Below, in pieces: positions 1-11,624 of a DNA stretch of 64,000 nucleotides (positions within the stretch are counted from its first letter, which is position 1; the number at the start of each line of letters is the position of its first letter). This DNA comes from Elysia chlorotica. Taxonomy: Eukaryota; Mollusca; Gastropoda; Plakobranchidae. Location: positions 615,852 through 679,851 of the forward strand of contig RQTK01000173.1 of assembly GCA_003991915.1 (NCBI GenBank), written 5' to 3'. A program made the translations under genes and the position numbers. The notes under the pieces were generated by a model. That model had not been told where the DNA came from. It worked only from the letters and a program-made list of their open reading frames with translations, and made no database searches.

Positions 1-1024
1 TATTCATAATGACTTGAAAATATCTTTTTTTTCACGGATACAGAACAAAGCGAGTAAAAATTACTTCATAAAAAGACGTTTATAATTATGGTTATAATTT
101 TATTTTTCTAGTAACAAATAGAAATTACTACCATGATCTTTTTATAAATTAAGATTATATCATATTTTCCCGAAAACAAACCCCTTTGAAAAAAAAATAA
201 TGGAAATAGTTTCAAAATCCTTCGCTTTTTTGTCCCCTCTTCTTGCACTTACAGATCTGCATTGAATAAAACAATCCACACAAAAGTTTAAGAAGAGCTC
301 CAGGATGAAAGGAATGGAGGATTATCTGGTCTAGTGTAGGGTTCATACAATGTTAGGTTATGTTGTTTTATTATTTGTTTCATTGTTGTACTTGTAAAAA
401 ACTGAAATTCTGCGATAAGACAGCGATTTTTTTTTTTTGGGGGGGGGGGGGGGAATGGAAAAGAAGTTTGAGGGAGAGAGGGAGAAAGAAAGAGAGGGGA
501 GACAACCTGCAGTTTTATTTAAAAGCGTGCTCTACTCAAAGACTACACCCTCCTGTCGAAACAAAGCGTGCCTTTGTCGCAGGTTGTACCCAAACATTTT
601 ATAGTTGGGTTGTTTTAGTGCACATTTTTAAAAATTAGTCTTGCTGCCATGAGTTAAGACAAATGTTTCTGTTATCACCTGACTTAAGTGGCAAAACCAT
701 TCTTAACTCGCGTCAACCTTTGTGCTAATGTCCCACGATTGAATAGCATAGAACAGGCCGTTTAGAGCGCCATTTGCTTCTGATAACGTCAGATACCATT
801 CCTTGTTTTTGAGCTGCCAACATTTGTTATCAATAAAGAGTACAATTTTAGCCGAAAGGTGTACGTACAAAATACGTTTTTTGGCGTAAGATTGGCAAAA
901 CTGCTTTGGGATTTCTATAGGAATCAGGGAGGCGGGACCAGTGCAGATAGGATACGGTGCCACTGGCTGACTCGTTGACTGGCGGTGCTCGCGCTAAAAC
1001 TACGGACACGCGGCTTGGGTCCGT

Positions 1025-1115
1025 GTTTAGAATGTGACGGGCTGAGACTGGAGTCCGGGTATCCACGCGCTGTCTCTGATTGGCAGGACGTAAACAATTC
1101 GTCAGACCTTTTAAA
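1025..1115 (+). repeat. Partial SINE (body only)
   Basis: The stretch with 'ggctgagact', 'gctgtctctgat' and 'ggcaggacgtaa' lines up with the middle of the fuller SINE at 8965-9210 ('ggctgagacag', 'attgtctctatg', 'ggtagaacgtta'). The tRNA-like head is missing, so this is a truncated, diverged copy. Confidence 0.45.
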
Positions 1116-3229
1116 CATTGAGCCTACATACGATCCTCATTGAAAACTTGACTTAGTTGGGAGCCTAGGACATGCTAAACTAGGAGAAAGTTGTTTTTTT
1201 TTTAAACAAAGTATTTCGCTGAAGAGCACTCCAGACAGTTGACATCACGACGGCTTTTCTGTTTTGGTGTGGCATGAGCTTGGAGATTTACCTGCTGGCA
1301 GCCTAACACTTCTCTGTGGATTCTTTTGTTGACATACATTATTTTAGCTTACTTACGACGCTTTAGGTAAGTAACATTACAGTGGTCTTTTGGCATGATT
1401 GTCGCTAAAATAATTGTTCATGTTATCGATGGTCATAAAATCACACTGTTTCCATACTTCTGACAGTAACTGCATTGTTCTGAAATTGGATTGTACAATA
1501 TTTAGATAATGAAACTGTAAAACGTACGCCCAAAATTTAGAAACAGATACAGGCCTGGAAGACAATATGAATATTATTGGTCCAAAACATTATGAATATT
1601 TTGATTTTTTGCTTTCCTAATAAAATCCAACAATCGCCTCTGTTATATAGGATACAAATGTCATTATAAAATATCTTTATCACGCGAAGTGTACTTGCTT
1701 TGTTAGTACATCGCTTTTTTTCAAATACAATTTTAGATTTTTGTTCGGCATCCAGTGTCATTTAAATAAATTTGTTTCATTTAAAACGATGAAGACAAAC
1801 GACATGTGTTACCGTTTGGTTAACGAAAACTTTAGAGCAAAAAATGGTATGGGTATGCATATAGTAAAATGCGTATTACCTGATCAAGCCTCCAAAGATT
1901 GAAAACAGTCAATTCTTTGTTTGGATTAATGTAAGGAGAAATCATAATAGTCTTTTACATACGTGTACAAGTACATGTAATAACCTTTCTTCGTGCAGAT
2001 TATAGATTTCTTGCAAATAGAAGTAAGAATCTGAAATCTACATTTTCTGTCTTGTACGTTTGCATGTCTATTTATTCATTACATAAATTTCGTAGAATAC
2101 TTAGGCAATGCAATTATTATAGCATCACATTAGTATACCCTGTATTTCTTCCCCGTCTCTGACTCTAACAGGTCATATCTACCTATTTGTAGTGTCAGTA
2201 GATTCCATTAAAACATTATATTATATACATATGAAAATAATGTTCATATATTCCTTGAGTGGTTTACTGATAACGTAAAGAAGATGTGGTTTTAGGAACA
2301 TTACTGCCTGTTCTAGACATTCAGTTTAAAGAGCTGTTTGAGTTTCTGTTGGATATTATACAATGAGGTGAGACAAAAGCCATGTTATCATCTGTCTGTT
2401 TCTGTGTGGCAGCACTTAAAACTGTCAGGTGAACGTCTTGGGTGTTGTTTGTTAGATAGCCATTAAACCATTAAGAATTATTTACATGAACTTACTTTTG
2501 AAAACATTTTGTGCAAACAGTCTTTTTTAAATGTCCAAAATTAGTGGTCGCAATCATAGGGACTAGACACATGTTTAATCCACAGGAAAATACTAGTCAT
2601 ATATAATTTATAAAGTATTTCTATTATGTGAACCACAGTGAGCGCGAACATTATCGAGAACTAGAAATAATGAGTGGGGCTTAGCAGAACAATGTGATTG
2701 CATCTCGTCCAGTCTTGATGTTTGTGATTGATCACAGTTTAATGACACAACTTACTCACCATGAGCTTTGAAATGCAAGGACATGTAGATTAAGCAGAAA
2801 GAACAAAGCTAGCATTAACAAAAAACGGATTGCAATAAAATTGTATGACACTTTAAATGCTAAAAAGCGTTAAACGAAAAGAGAGTTTTTTCTTGTTTAC
2901 TTCGTTAAAAAGTTTATTTTTGTGTGGAAACTTCATCCAATACATGGATAGCATTGATGTTTTTGGTCAATTTCAGACAGCTGTATTTATAATTATAGAG
3001 AAATGTGGATACGTGAAGTGAAAAATCAAAAACAAAAAAATGCAGGTGTTTATAATAATAATAATGATATTAATAATTACCACTATTAGTTACCAAAGCA
3101 TCGTCTTGTGGATCTTCACATCAGCCGCAGCAGCAGCTCATTAGTTATGGTGTATGTAGTTATTTTGTCATCTCTTTAAATCCACTAAAACAGACACACG
3201 TCATGTTAGGTAGATGGTAGGCTGGTTCT

Positions 3230-3420
3230 TTAAAGTCCAACGTCAACAGCTAGGCATATCGTAAACGGGTCCTAAGACAAACATCTGACAATTGTATGTG
3301 CTGCCACATAGAGACAAACTGGTGATATCAGGATTCTAACACAGCCATTCACATTTTAGTATTTCACTGACAGTGACACCGAGTTTTACCGACCCAACGA
3401 GTAGCGAATTGGTTGAGGAG
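3230..3420 (-). repeat. Partial SINE, reverse orientation
   Basis: Read on the minus strand it contains the SINE body and tail blocks: a 'ttgggtcggt' block, 'ttgtctctatgtggcagcac', a 'cttaggacccg' block and 'gttgacgttgga'. These match the order seen in the copies at 8965-9210 and 20218-20492. The tRNA-like head is not clear. Confidence 0.55.
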
Positions 3421-5307
3421 TTCGAGGTTTGAAGTTGTACGCTCTGCCATTCACCCACATAGTCAGCTGTATGCAGAACATGAGAGATTGAGAGCGAAGA
3501 TAGAGAATGGTAATATACAGTCAAAATGATACTCAAATCCAACTGGCGCCATGTTCAGTTCTTCACCTCAGCCACATTGGGACCCAAGTATGGCTGCTAC
3601 ACCGAGATAAAAATGGAAATGAGTTTGGGGAGAGGAAAAAAACATGTGTGTCTGTGCTGGGCCAACAGTTACTAGAAGCCTGAATTTTCTTTCGGCAAGA
3701 ACAGAACTTCAATCCTTAATCTCGGAATTAGGCAGACAACACGGACAACACGGTGATAATTGCCTCAACTGTTACATACGTTTCAATTGGCAACGCATTT
3801 GAGAAGGAAAAAAAACGTTTACACGCATACACGCGCACAGAACTAGACGTTTTCTTTTTACAACTCTTTCATTCAGACCAGTTGAATAAATAACCTAGAA
3901 AAGCCAGAAGATCTGTTACGTGTTAAATTTGCTGATTCACTCCATAATTTGTCATTTCAAGGTTAAAATTCTAATCTAAGCGTAACACAAGTGTCATGGT
4001 AAAAAGAACAATTGTTACCAATATCATATAGCAGTTATGTGATAAGATTACGGTTCAGGGGGGAAATACAACATGCACAAGTTGATATGCATTGTTTAGG
4101 ATGAATGAAATTAAGTGAAGAAATAGTTTTTCCTCTTCCAAAGTCTTCCAATTTTAATGTGCACAATCTTTAGAATTCTTGACTCATTGTAAGATAAAAA
4201 GTGGAGCTTACTTTAAATACAAGAAACTAACACACTATGGGTCAATTTTAATGCTTTCAATTAAATTTTAATGAGTAGGAATCCAAGAGATTTATATTTA
4301 AAGCTAATTTATATGAAAATACAAATATTTCATTGATATGTTATTTTAGTATGCGATTGAATCCTCATTATGGAGATTGCTCGACATAATGTGGCCGTCT
4401 TTGTCAACATCCACAGCAATAATCTTTATGCTTACGCAGAAGGAGAAGATCTGCTTCCTTTAATTTAAAGTTTGTTCATTTTTTTGGGGCACTTTTCCTG
4501 GACACAAAGATTGTTAATTAATCTTATAATTATATGTTTCTTTGTTCTTTGCTTTTGTTTCCACATTTGATTTTGCACTGAGACCATTTAGAGGCAGTTA
4601 TTTTATACGCAGTGATTGCATAATTTTGTTTCCTATGGCGATCTAGACTCCAGTTTTTAAATCCAAATGTCACCATGTTGTAAGCCGCCAGAAACCAGTT
4701 TAGTTTGCAGAAAGTTCACCTTCATTCCGTGCAACAGATAATTATGCCAGCGCGAATAGACCACTTGTACTCCGTCCAAGTTTTACATGAATACTGAGAG
4801 GCGATAAAAAGTAGGCTCTGTCAAGGAAACGCCACACCTTTCCAAACCTAAAATTCCCCAAAAGTTATGAATTTGATTAGTCCGCTTTATAGAATGAGGA
4901 TGTACTTCTAAAACAATGTTTGACCAACGTGGAGTGAATTCGGTTTTTAAATAATAGCCAATGAAAAGAAATTGAAATTCGTAAGAAAGTTATGATAAGA
5001 AGATTGTTAGAAACGAAAGTAACATTCTTAGGATATAATCTTAAATAGCTCGCATTCTTTTTCGTTATCAAATAAGGGGATGGGGATATCTGTTTGTTGA
5101 TAGCTATTGCACATTTTGTTCAGAATTCCTTAACCCGAAAATGTAACAAAGTACGATAAAATTAATAAGTAGATTTAAAGAACAGGAAAGAAGCTGTATT
5201 TCAAAAGATTTTTTCGAGCCAACTTATCACCTATTATGGCAGTGGCACAGTTACAAATAGCAGAACTCAATGGTAACCATTTTTTATTATTATTTAAAAG
5301 AAGTACT

Positions 5308-5540
5308 TCGTGGTCAAATGGCTGAGCGCCTGGCTCCTAATCTTAGGTTTGCTTGTTCGACCCCTTCCTCCTCACCAAATCAGACCGACTGAACTTTTCC
5401 TTCCTAATTGTTGGTGTCAGTATTGTGACCTACAGAATCTCGGGTTTTTCAGTATGGAGTCCCGTCACCGAACAGCATCCTCCTTCAAACACTATGAGAC
5501 GTTAAAAACTTGGACAAGAGGTTACTGTCTTTAAATTCAA
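5308..5540 (+). repeat. tRNA-derived SINE, diverged
   Basis: Starts with a tRNA-like head (A-box-like 'ggtcaaatggctgagcgcc', B-box-like 'tgttcgacccc') and continues into the family body ('ttggtgtcagtattgtgacc'). It ends in a degraded tail. It is not a functional tRNA because the acceptor and anticodon stems do not close. Confidence 0.55.
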
Positions 5541-5914
5541 TACAACGGTTAGAACTAAGTCGCATAAACTGAATTTTCCTTTCATTTGCTTTCTTTTTTT
5601 AAAGGGAAATAACACTTGTACTTTTATTCCATGCATAATGATGCAAATGTAGACTGTATCATTGTCGGGTAACCTCTGCATTTTGTTTGAGCTAAACCTG
5701 AGTCAATATCCAGGGCCAGACAGTGGGTTATCTTGGAGACTTCGAGTGTCGTTTCGGTTCCTAACAAGGGCTCTTCAAAGTGGACCTCCACTCTTAACCC
5801 AATGCCATACCAAGTAACCTATCAAAGGATCTTTCTTTAGCACCCCCCTTTCCCCCTCCCCCGCCCTTTTTTGTCTGGCTGTCTATCTGTTAAGTTTTTC
5901 TTTCTGTGTGTCTC

Positions 5915-6140
<226 letters not shown>

Positions 6141-6954
6141 CCTTACTAATTATTTCGTGTCCGTGTTCGTAACTATTCCTCTAAAATGTTCATATGCACA
6201 TGCTTTATCCATTTCTTCTCATAACGAGCTCAATATGTACACTGTGTAAAGAAAAATTTAGTATAACGTAACACACCAGAATAAAAGTAACCAGTTTTTT
6301 TTTTTTATAATGTCATACCGTGGAACCTACCACACTGTGGAAAAGAAATATTATTACATTGTCATTGAGCTTCAAGTTTGTGAGATAACTATAGTTATAC
6401 ATGTACATCATTTCCATCGACCTATACCTTATTTTCTCCTCTATCATAGACGCATCACTAGCAGTGCGTTCGAAGTTATTTGTAATCAGAAATAGCCCTC
6501 TCAAAGTTAGAACTTGTGGTTAGATTCTATAGTAAGATCTGCAACAGACATAGTGCGGTATACTGTAACCCTGGTAACTGCACACTCGTGTTCATGTTTG
6601 AAATTTGTAAATAGCCTTTTTACTGTTCGTTATTTGCATTAACTTCTCCACCATAAGATGAATCAATTCTAAGGAACGCACAATACTTAGGTTCATTCGA
6701 TATCTCCGATTTATTGTCTCCAACATGTTATCTAGACCTGCAAAGTTCTAATAAATCATTTTTTTCAACCGATGTTAAAAAAATGTATTGGTCCGCATTT
6801 TCTTCGGTTAAAAAGACACGATCCGTGAAAAATCTCATGCTGTCGAATTGATTTATTGGATATGATTGTATTATCGGGCCTAGATTCATGCCTCGCTTAA
6901 GTTTGTTTGATTTGTTAGCTTTTTCAAGTCCTTCTTCAGAGATTAGTCTATCGA

Positions 6955-7045
6955 AAGGACGGTTCCCAAGGCTTAGATTGTTACTTTCTCGTGCTGCCGT
7001 ATAGAGACAGAACGAGGATATCAAGACTTCTGTTGTTGGGGACTA
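6955..7045 (-). repeat. Partial SINE, reverse orientation
   Basis: On the minus strand it carries the SINE landmark 'tgtctctatacggcagcacg', followed by an 'ccttgggaacc' block like the 'cttgggatccg' block of the fuller copies. Only this middle portion is preserved. Confidence 0.45.
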
Positions 7046-7871
7046 TACAGCTCTTAATATAAAAAGGGCTAAAAAAAGAGTGATCGATTTGAGCAATTTG
7101 TCCAGCTAGTCAAGAAGTCCATTTTAAAGCTTTTAATTCATTAAGTTATCTACGTATAGCTTCCACATATGAGTGAGCTATGCGAAAAGTTGCGACAATT
7201 ATAATATTTGTCATGAGAACAGAACATAAAGGGCGCAAACAGAAACAAAAATATTTGTTTTCACTAAAATTACTTAAATGTCATTTTTTTTAAATCAGAT
7301 GTGACTCATGTAATCCAGCAAACATATGGTTGAATAACATTCCCTCTAGCTTTGAGTGGCATTTGCGAAGGTGAGAGGGCGTTTATGATAAAAGCTTGCT
7401 AAGCTTCATTTTTGGTTCCAGCTCATGGCGGTCAAATGTGAAAAGTGCTTGCCGCTCCTCTACTGGGTAACATTATCTGTGACATTTTATTATTTAAACC
7501 TAGTTCTACTTAGACTGAACTACGTTTTAACAACAAATACATTACTTTCATAAAATTTTCTGAACATTCTAAAATTTGTTTTGCAACGAATGTAAGCATT
7601 CTTAACGTTCTTAACCCGAGAAACCCATATTATTATCCAGAGCTTTTGGTTATATCTAAAAACACATTAATAGTGCAAGTGACATTAAGGGAAATCATTA
7701 TGTGTAATTTTCTACTCTCTGAACTTTGGGGTATAGACCGAAATATGCCAGTATGTGAACAACCTATAGTATAATGTGTTATTAACCCCTCTCTTTTTTC
7801 TCTCTCCGTCTCTACCCTTCCTAGATCTTGCAATCGCTGTTTCTCTCTCTGTTTTTTCCTTAGAAGCCGCC

Positions 7872-7932
<61 letters not shown>

Positions 7933-7935
7933 TCT
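7872..7935. repeat. (CT)n microsatellite
   Basis: A run of CT repeats ending in CTTT variants. The Arg/Glu and Ser/Leu frames over it are repeat artefacts. Confidence 0.95.
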
Positions 7936-8639
7936 TTAAAAACGAATGGGGGCGTGTTGCATTGTGGTTTTTTCGGCATGAAATTTGCAATTGGTTTTAT
8001 GTGTAGGAAGACTATAACAGCATAGATTCCAGACAATGTTGAAACCGTTTGAAAAAATGTCAGTGGCATATTGGAACCGTTGGTCTAGGAGAGAGCTGCA
8101 GGTTGTCCGCGGCGTAAAATTATCTTCCTATGGTCTTCATTCTATGGTCTCCATTCTCGTATATGATACGTCATGAATTTTAAAGCATACTAAAGCATCA
8201 GATGATAGCATTTTAACCTGTTCGTTAAGAGAATGGGTCGTGGTGGTTATGAAAGCCAAGAAAAGGTTTAATTTCCTATGCAATGTTTGCTACGACGTAG
8301 TGTCGAGTCAAGCGCAGTTCGAACGGGAATAGCTCAAAGTGCTTGCCTAAAGCCAACTATGTAACACAGCTTTAGAATTCTTTTTAAAGGGTTCCTTTTC
8401 TAGGTTTGTTACTTCACGAAATTAAACGATATCTTAAAAAAAATATTGCCTTGACAAAAAAGGCTTTCCTAAAGGGTTTTTTCTTGTGTGTGTCTTTTTT
8501 GTTTGTTTTTTGTTTTGTTTTGTTTTTGTATGTTTTTTGTTGTTTCATGTTTAGTCAAAGCATACGGTGATAATGCCGATCCAATCTGAAGCTGTGCGTG
8601 AAATTAATAAGAAGATCTTAAATTTTTAGGTATTGTTGT

Positions 8640-8885
8640 TCAGTGGTAAAAAGTAGGCTTTTTGAAAACGAAAATAGCCGCACATTCATTGCGCTTAGTG
8701 GGATTAGAAACCTCGACTTGTAGCCGAATCGCCTTGCCACTCAAATAGAGCATGGTTATACAACTAGCCCACGTTTCACAGAATTTCTTTTTATCATCAA
8801 AGTAGCGATCGACAGTCAAAATGGTTTGGACTTTAAGATAATAGTCGCCCATCAGTTCTGGATGACATTTACGCGAAATACACGG
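8640..8885 (-). CDS. Possible orphan exon, hypothetical
   Basis: A minus-strand frame open for about 81 codons ends with TGA at 8640. It is unusually free of low-complexity sequence: it has a CxxxxC segment near its start and a run of mixed charged and hydrophobic residues ending KKPTFYH. I recognise no domain. There is no clear pyrimidine tract and AG at its upstream edge and no neighbouring exon I can join to it. It may be a last exon of an unseen gene, a fossil, or a chance frame. Confidence 0.15.
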   Translation of the reverse strand, partial: PCISRKCHPELMGDYYLKVQTILTVDRYFDDKKKFCETWASCITMLYLSGKAIRLQVEVSNPTKRNECAAIFVFKKPTFYH

Positions 8886-8964
8886 TTAGTCACGCCCTCA
8901 AACGTCCATCATAATTGACTTAAATGCTTAGAGTTCTGTAGTCACGCCTGCCAATGAGGGGGGG

Positions 8965-9210
8965 GGGGGGGACTGGCGCCTAGTGGTAAACCGTTGATCA
9001 TCCAGTCGGAAAGTTCGCGGTTCGAAACCCACGAATGGGAAATTTAGAGTATTTTACCCATATGTATAATGTGATCGGCTGAGACAGAAACGGAGGCCTC
9101 ACCGCATTGTCTCTATGTGGTAGAACGTTAAATTATCACACGTTAGTCTTGGGTCCCGTCCACAATAAGACATTCAGCTGGACGTTAAACAACTAACTCA
9201 ACTCAAAAGT
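8965..9210 (+). repeat. tRNA-derived SINE, near full length
   Basis: This copy begins just after a G homopolymer. The head has A-box-like 'ggcgcctagtggtaaaccg' and a good B box 'ggttcgaaaccc'. The body follows ('aatgtgatcggctgagacag', 'ttgtctctatgtgg', 'ttgggtcccgtccaca'), ending 'ggacgttaaacaactaactc'. With the copy at 20218-20492 it defines the family used to call the other pieces. Internal Pol III promoter boxes are visible; the structure does not fold as a working tRNA. Confidence 0.8.
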
Positions 9211-9967
9211 CATGCCCGCCTTGCGCGGAGAAAATGTATAACAGAACTGACAACCTAATCACCCTTCAAAATGTACAAAAATCTGCGCAAAAGGGAGTAG
9301 ACCATGCGTGCAAATACGCCTTTGAGCAGTAAGGTTGGAAGCTTCTAAATGTTTGTGTATTTAATACAGCAGACCCTAGGGCCGCATTTATTTGAGCAAA
9401 ATGTGAACATCAGGAAAGAAACAGATCCTCAAGTGCTTCGGCGAATTGGTCACTGAATTAGAAATTGTATGATTCGTAATTCAAATCAACCAGTTATTTG
9501 CTTTACATAAACGGATACAAAGCATGCGGATGTTTAAATATGGGTTTATTCGAGGCAAGTTTGTATGAAAGTCTGTTCAAGGTATACATCTCGTTGAGTT
9601 GTTCTTATCCCCAAGGTTATTGAAAGCATTTATTCAATTATGTATTAATTAAAAAAAATGAAAATCGAATTGAGAAATACATGTGCCGTAAACTGAATCA
9701 AAATTACTCTTTCTTATTCACCTTTGTTGTTCTATATTTTATTTGTTAACCATGCGGCGTGGAGAGTACCCTTTAATGCACTGTCAATTTAAGCGGACTG
9801 GTGCTGAATTTTAATACTGAGTCTCATTATTTTAGATCTAACACCCAATTAATAATCTACTTCCTCTTTGTAATTATTACTCTTTATCTATTTTGCATAC
9901 GTGAACTTTGGCGCTTAGCTGAAACGTGAATATCTCTCCCTACTTCAACATAATGCCATTGCAGACC

Positions 9968-9977
9968 TATATAAAAG
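9968..9977 (+). promoter_or_regulatory. TATA box, candidate transporter promoter
   Basis: TATATAAAAG is a near-consensus TATA box followed by a GC-richer patch. It lies about 0.9 kb before a splice acceptor at 10884, which precedes the first coding exon of the nucleoside transporter. A noncoding first exon starting near 10000 and spliced to 10885 would fit. This is inference: no initiator or donor was pinned down. Confidence 0.35.
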
Positions 9978-10937
9978 AGGGGGTCGGGATATACCACTAG
10001 CCCAAAACATAAAATAATACGACAATAACACAAAGGCTCTGAATGTTGGAGTGTACTTCTTAATGATATTTAGAAATGTTTAGTAACACCAGTTAATTTA
10101 CTAGCGAGACACCGTCTGATGGGAACATTGACAATTTAATTTTGTTCTGGGAAACAGGACGGTGGACCTTGTCTAATAGATTTGGAAGTCATGTAGGGCA
10201 AATGACTTTGATCTAGCAACACTCGCAATTAGTTGATTCGCATGTCTGTTGTGTGAAATAGGCCAGGTCATTATCCTTGTTGTTGCCTTACTAGAAACAG
10301 TGAATGCAAATGCGGATCTAGTTTGTTTTGAAGGTACATACCCTTGGAAACACGTGAGATTTAAGGACTTTAGCTGAAGTTAAGAATACCCAAAGATAAA
10401 CTGCGTTTTGCGGCGTTGTGATATCTTATCGTACAATGCACAGAGCAAATTCAAATTGAATACACCAAAATAACGTACAAAAATAGTCACAAATAGTCAC
10501 AGGGGTAGTATAGCCGTAGATAATCTTTCTTGAGACCTATGTGACATTAAACGAGGAGAGAGATTTGTCATGTCACCCTTTAAAACGGTAAAAATATACG
10601 CAAGGTTTGAGGAAGAGAACTTGTGTCTTAACGCCGTTAGAAGAATCCAAAATTTGTATCTTGTTTAGTGTTAGTATTTTCTTTTAGTTATTGTTTATAT
10701 GAAAAAGTGTGTTCGTCTCTGTTCCTCCAACCAGAGAATAATTAAGGGTATGGGGGGAATAAAAATTGTATTTTGCATCAGTGAGAAAAACCGGACCGTT
10801 CAAGTCCTCATGTTTGTCTTTTCTATTTCTATTCGTTATTGTTGATTTCAAATTAATATGTCTCCTTTTCCCTCTCTGCAACAGAGAAAGATGAACTGGT
10901 CTTGAGGAACAAAACAAGTATCAGACCCTAAAGTATC

Positions 10938-11565
10938 ATGGCTGAACTTCGTCAAGTGACGTCTTATGATGATCCTGAGATAGGCTCCACGCAATGTCTA
11001 GCCTCGAAGGGAAATGGCGGCACAACTCAGAAGGAGGCTGAATCCGGTCTGGATAATCCAGCATTTCATGAGGTAAGAAAACTAAGAATGGCAGCTGACA
11101 TCGCTTTCGAAACCAGCAGGGTAGATAGCCTAAGTTTTCATGAAAAGGACTCAAAGAGTGGTAAGCAATTTCGGCTATCAGGCTTGGTGATAAAGAAGTC
11201 GGTGGCTGTTGATTTAAGTGATCAAGCTTGATGTTAAAGATACGGATGTAAATACTTAGGTCTTATCAAATAGTATGAAATAGTAAGAGTTTAGGAACTT
11301 TCATGGTTCCCTTTTTTTAGTCGATCGAACAAAGTTCTGCCCAAAAAAAAAGAAAGTTATATGAAGTAATAGAGGTATTTCTCGCTCAACTTGCTTAATA
11401 GCTCGGTTGAGATGTTGCATAGTTACCTTTTTTTTAAATTATACCTTCTAAAATAATTCAATTACTATGCAGTTTATTCTGTACGAGCCCAATATTTTAT
11501 ATAGAACTCACATGCACATTTAATGAGAAGCTTTATTGAGTTTCACTATCGTTTCGATCTTTGTT

Positions 11566-11624
<59 letters not shown>

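Noticed and set aside
6728..7024. 98-codon minus-strand frame with non-repetitive composition
   Set aside because: Its N-terminal part is SINE sequence, and the rest has no recognisable domain or splice partner.
8965..9060. tRNA genes at SINE heads
   Set aside because: A and B boxes are present but the cloverleaf does not close; these are SINE heads.
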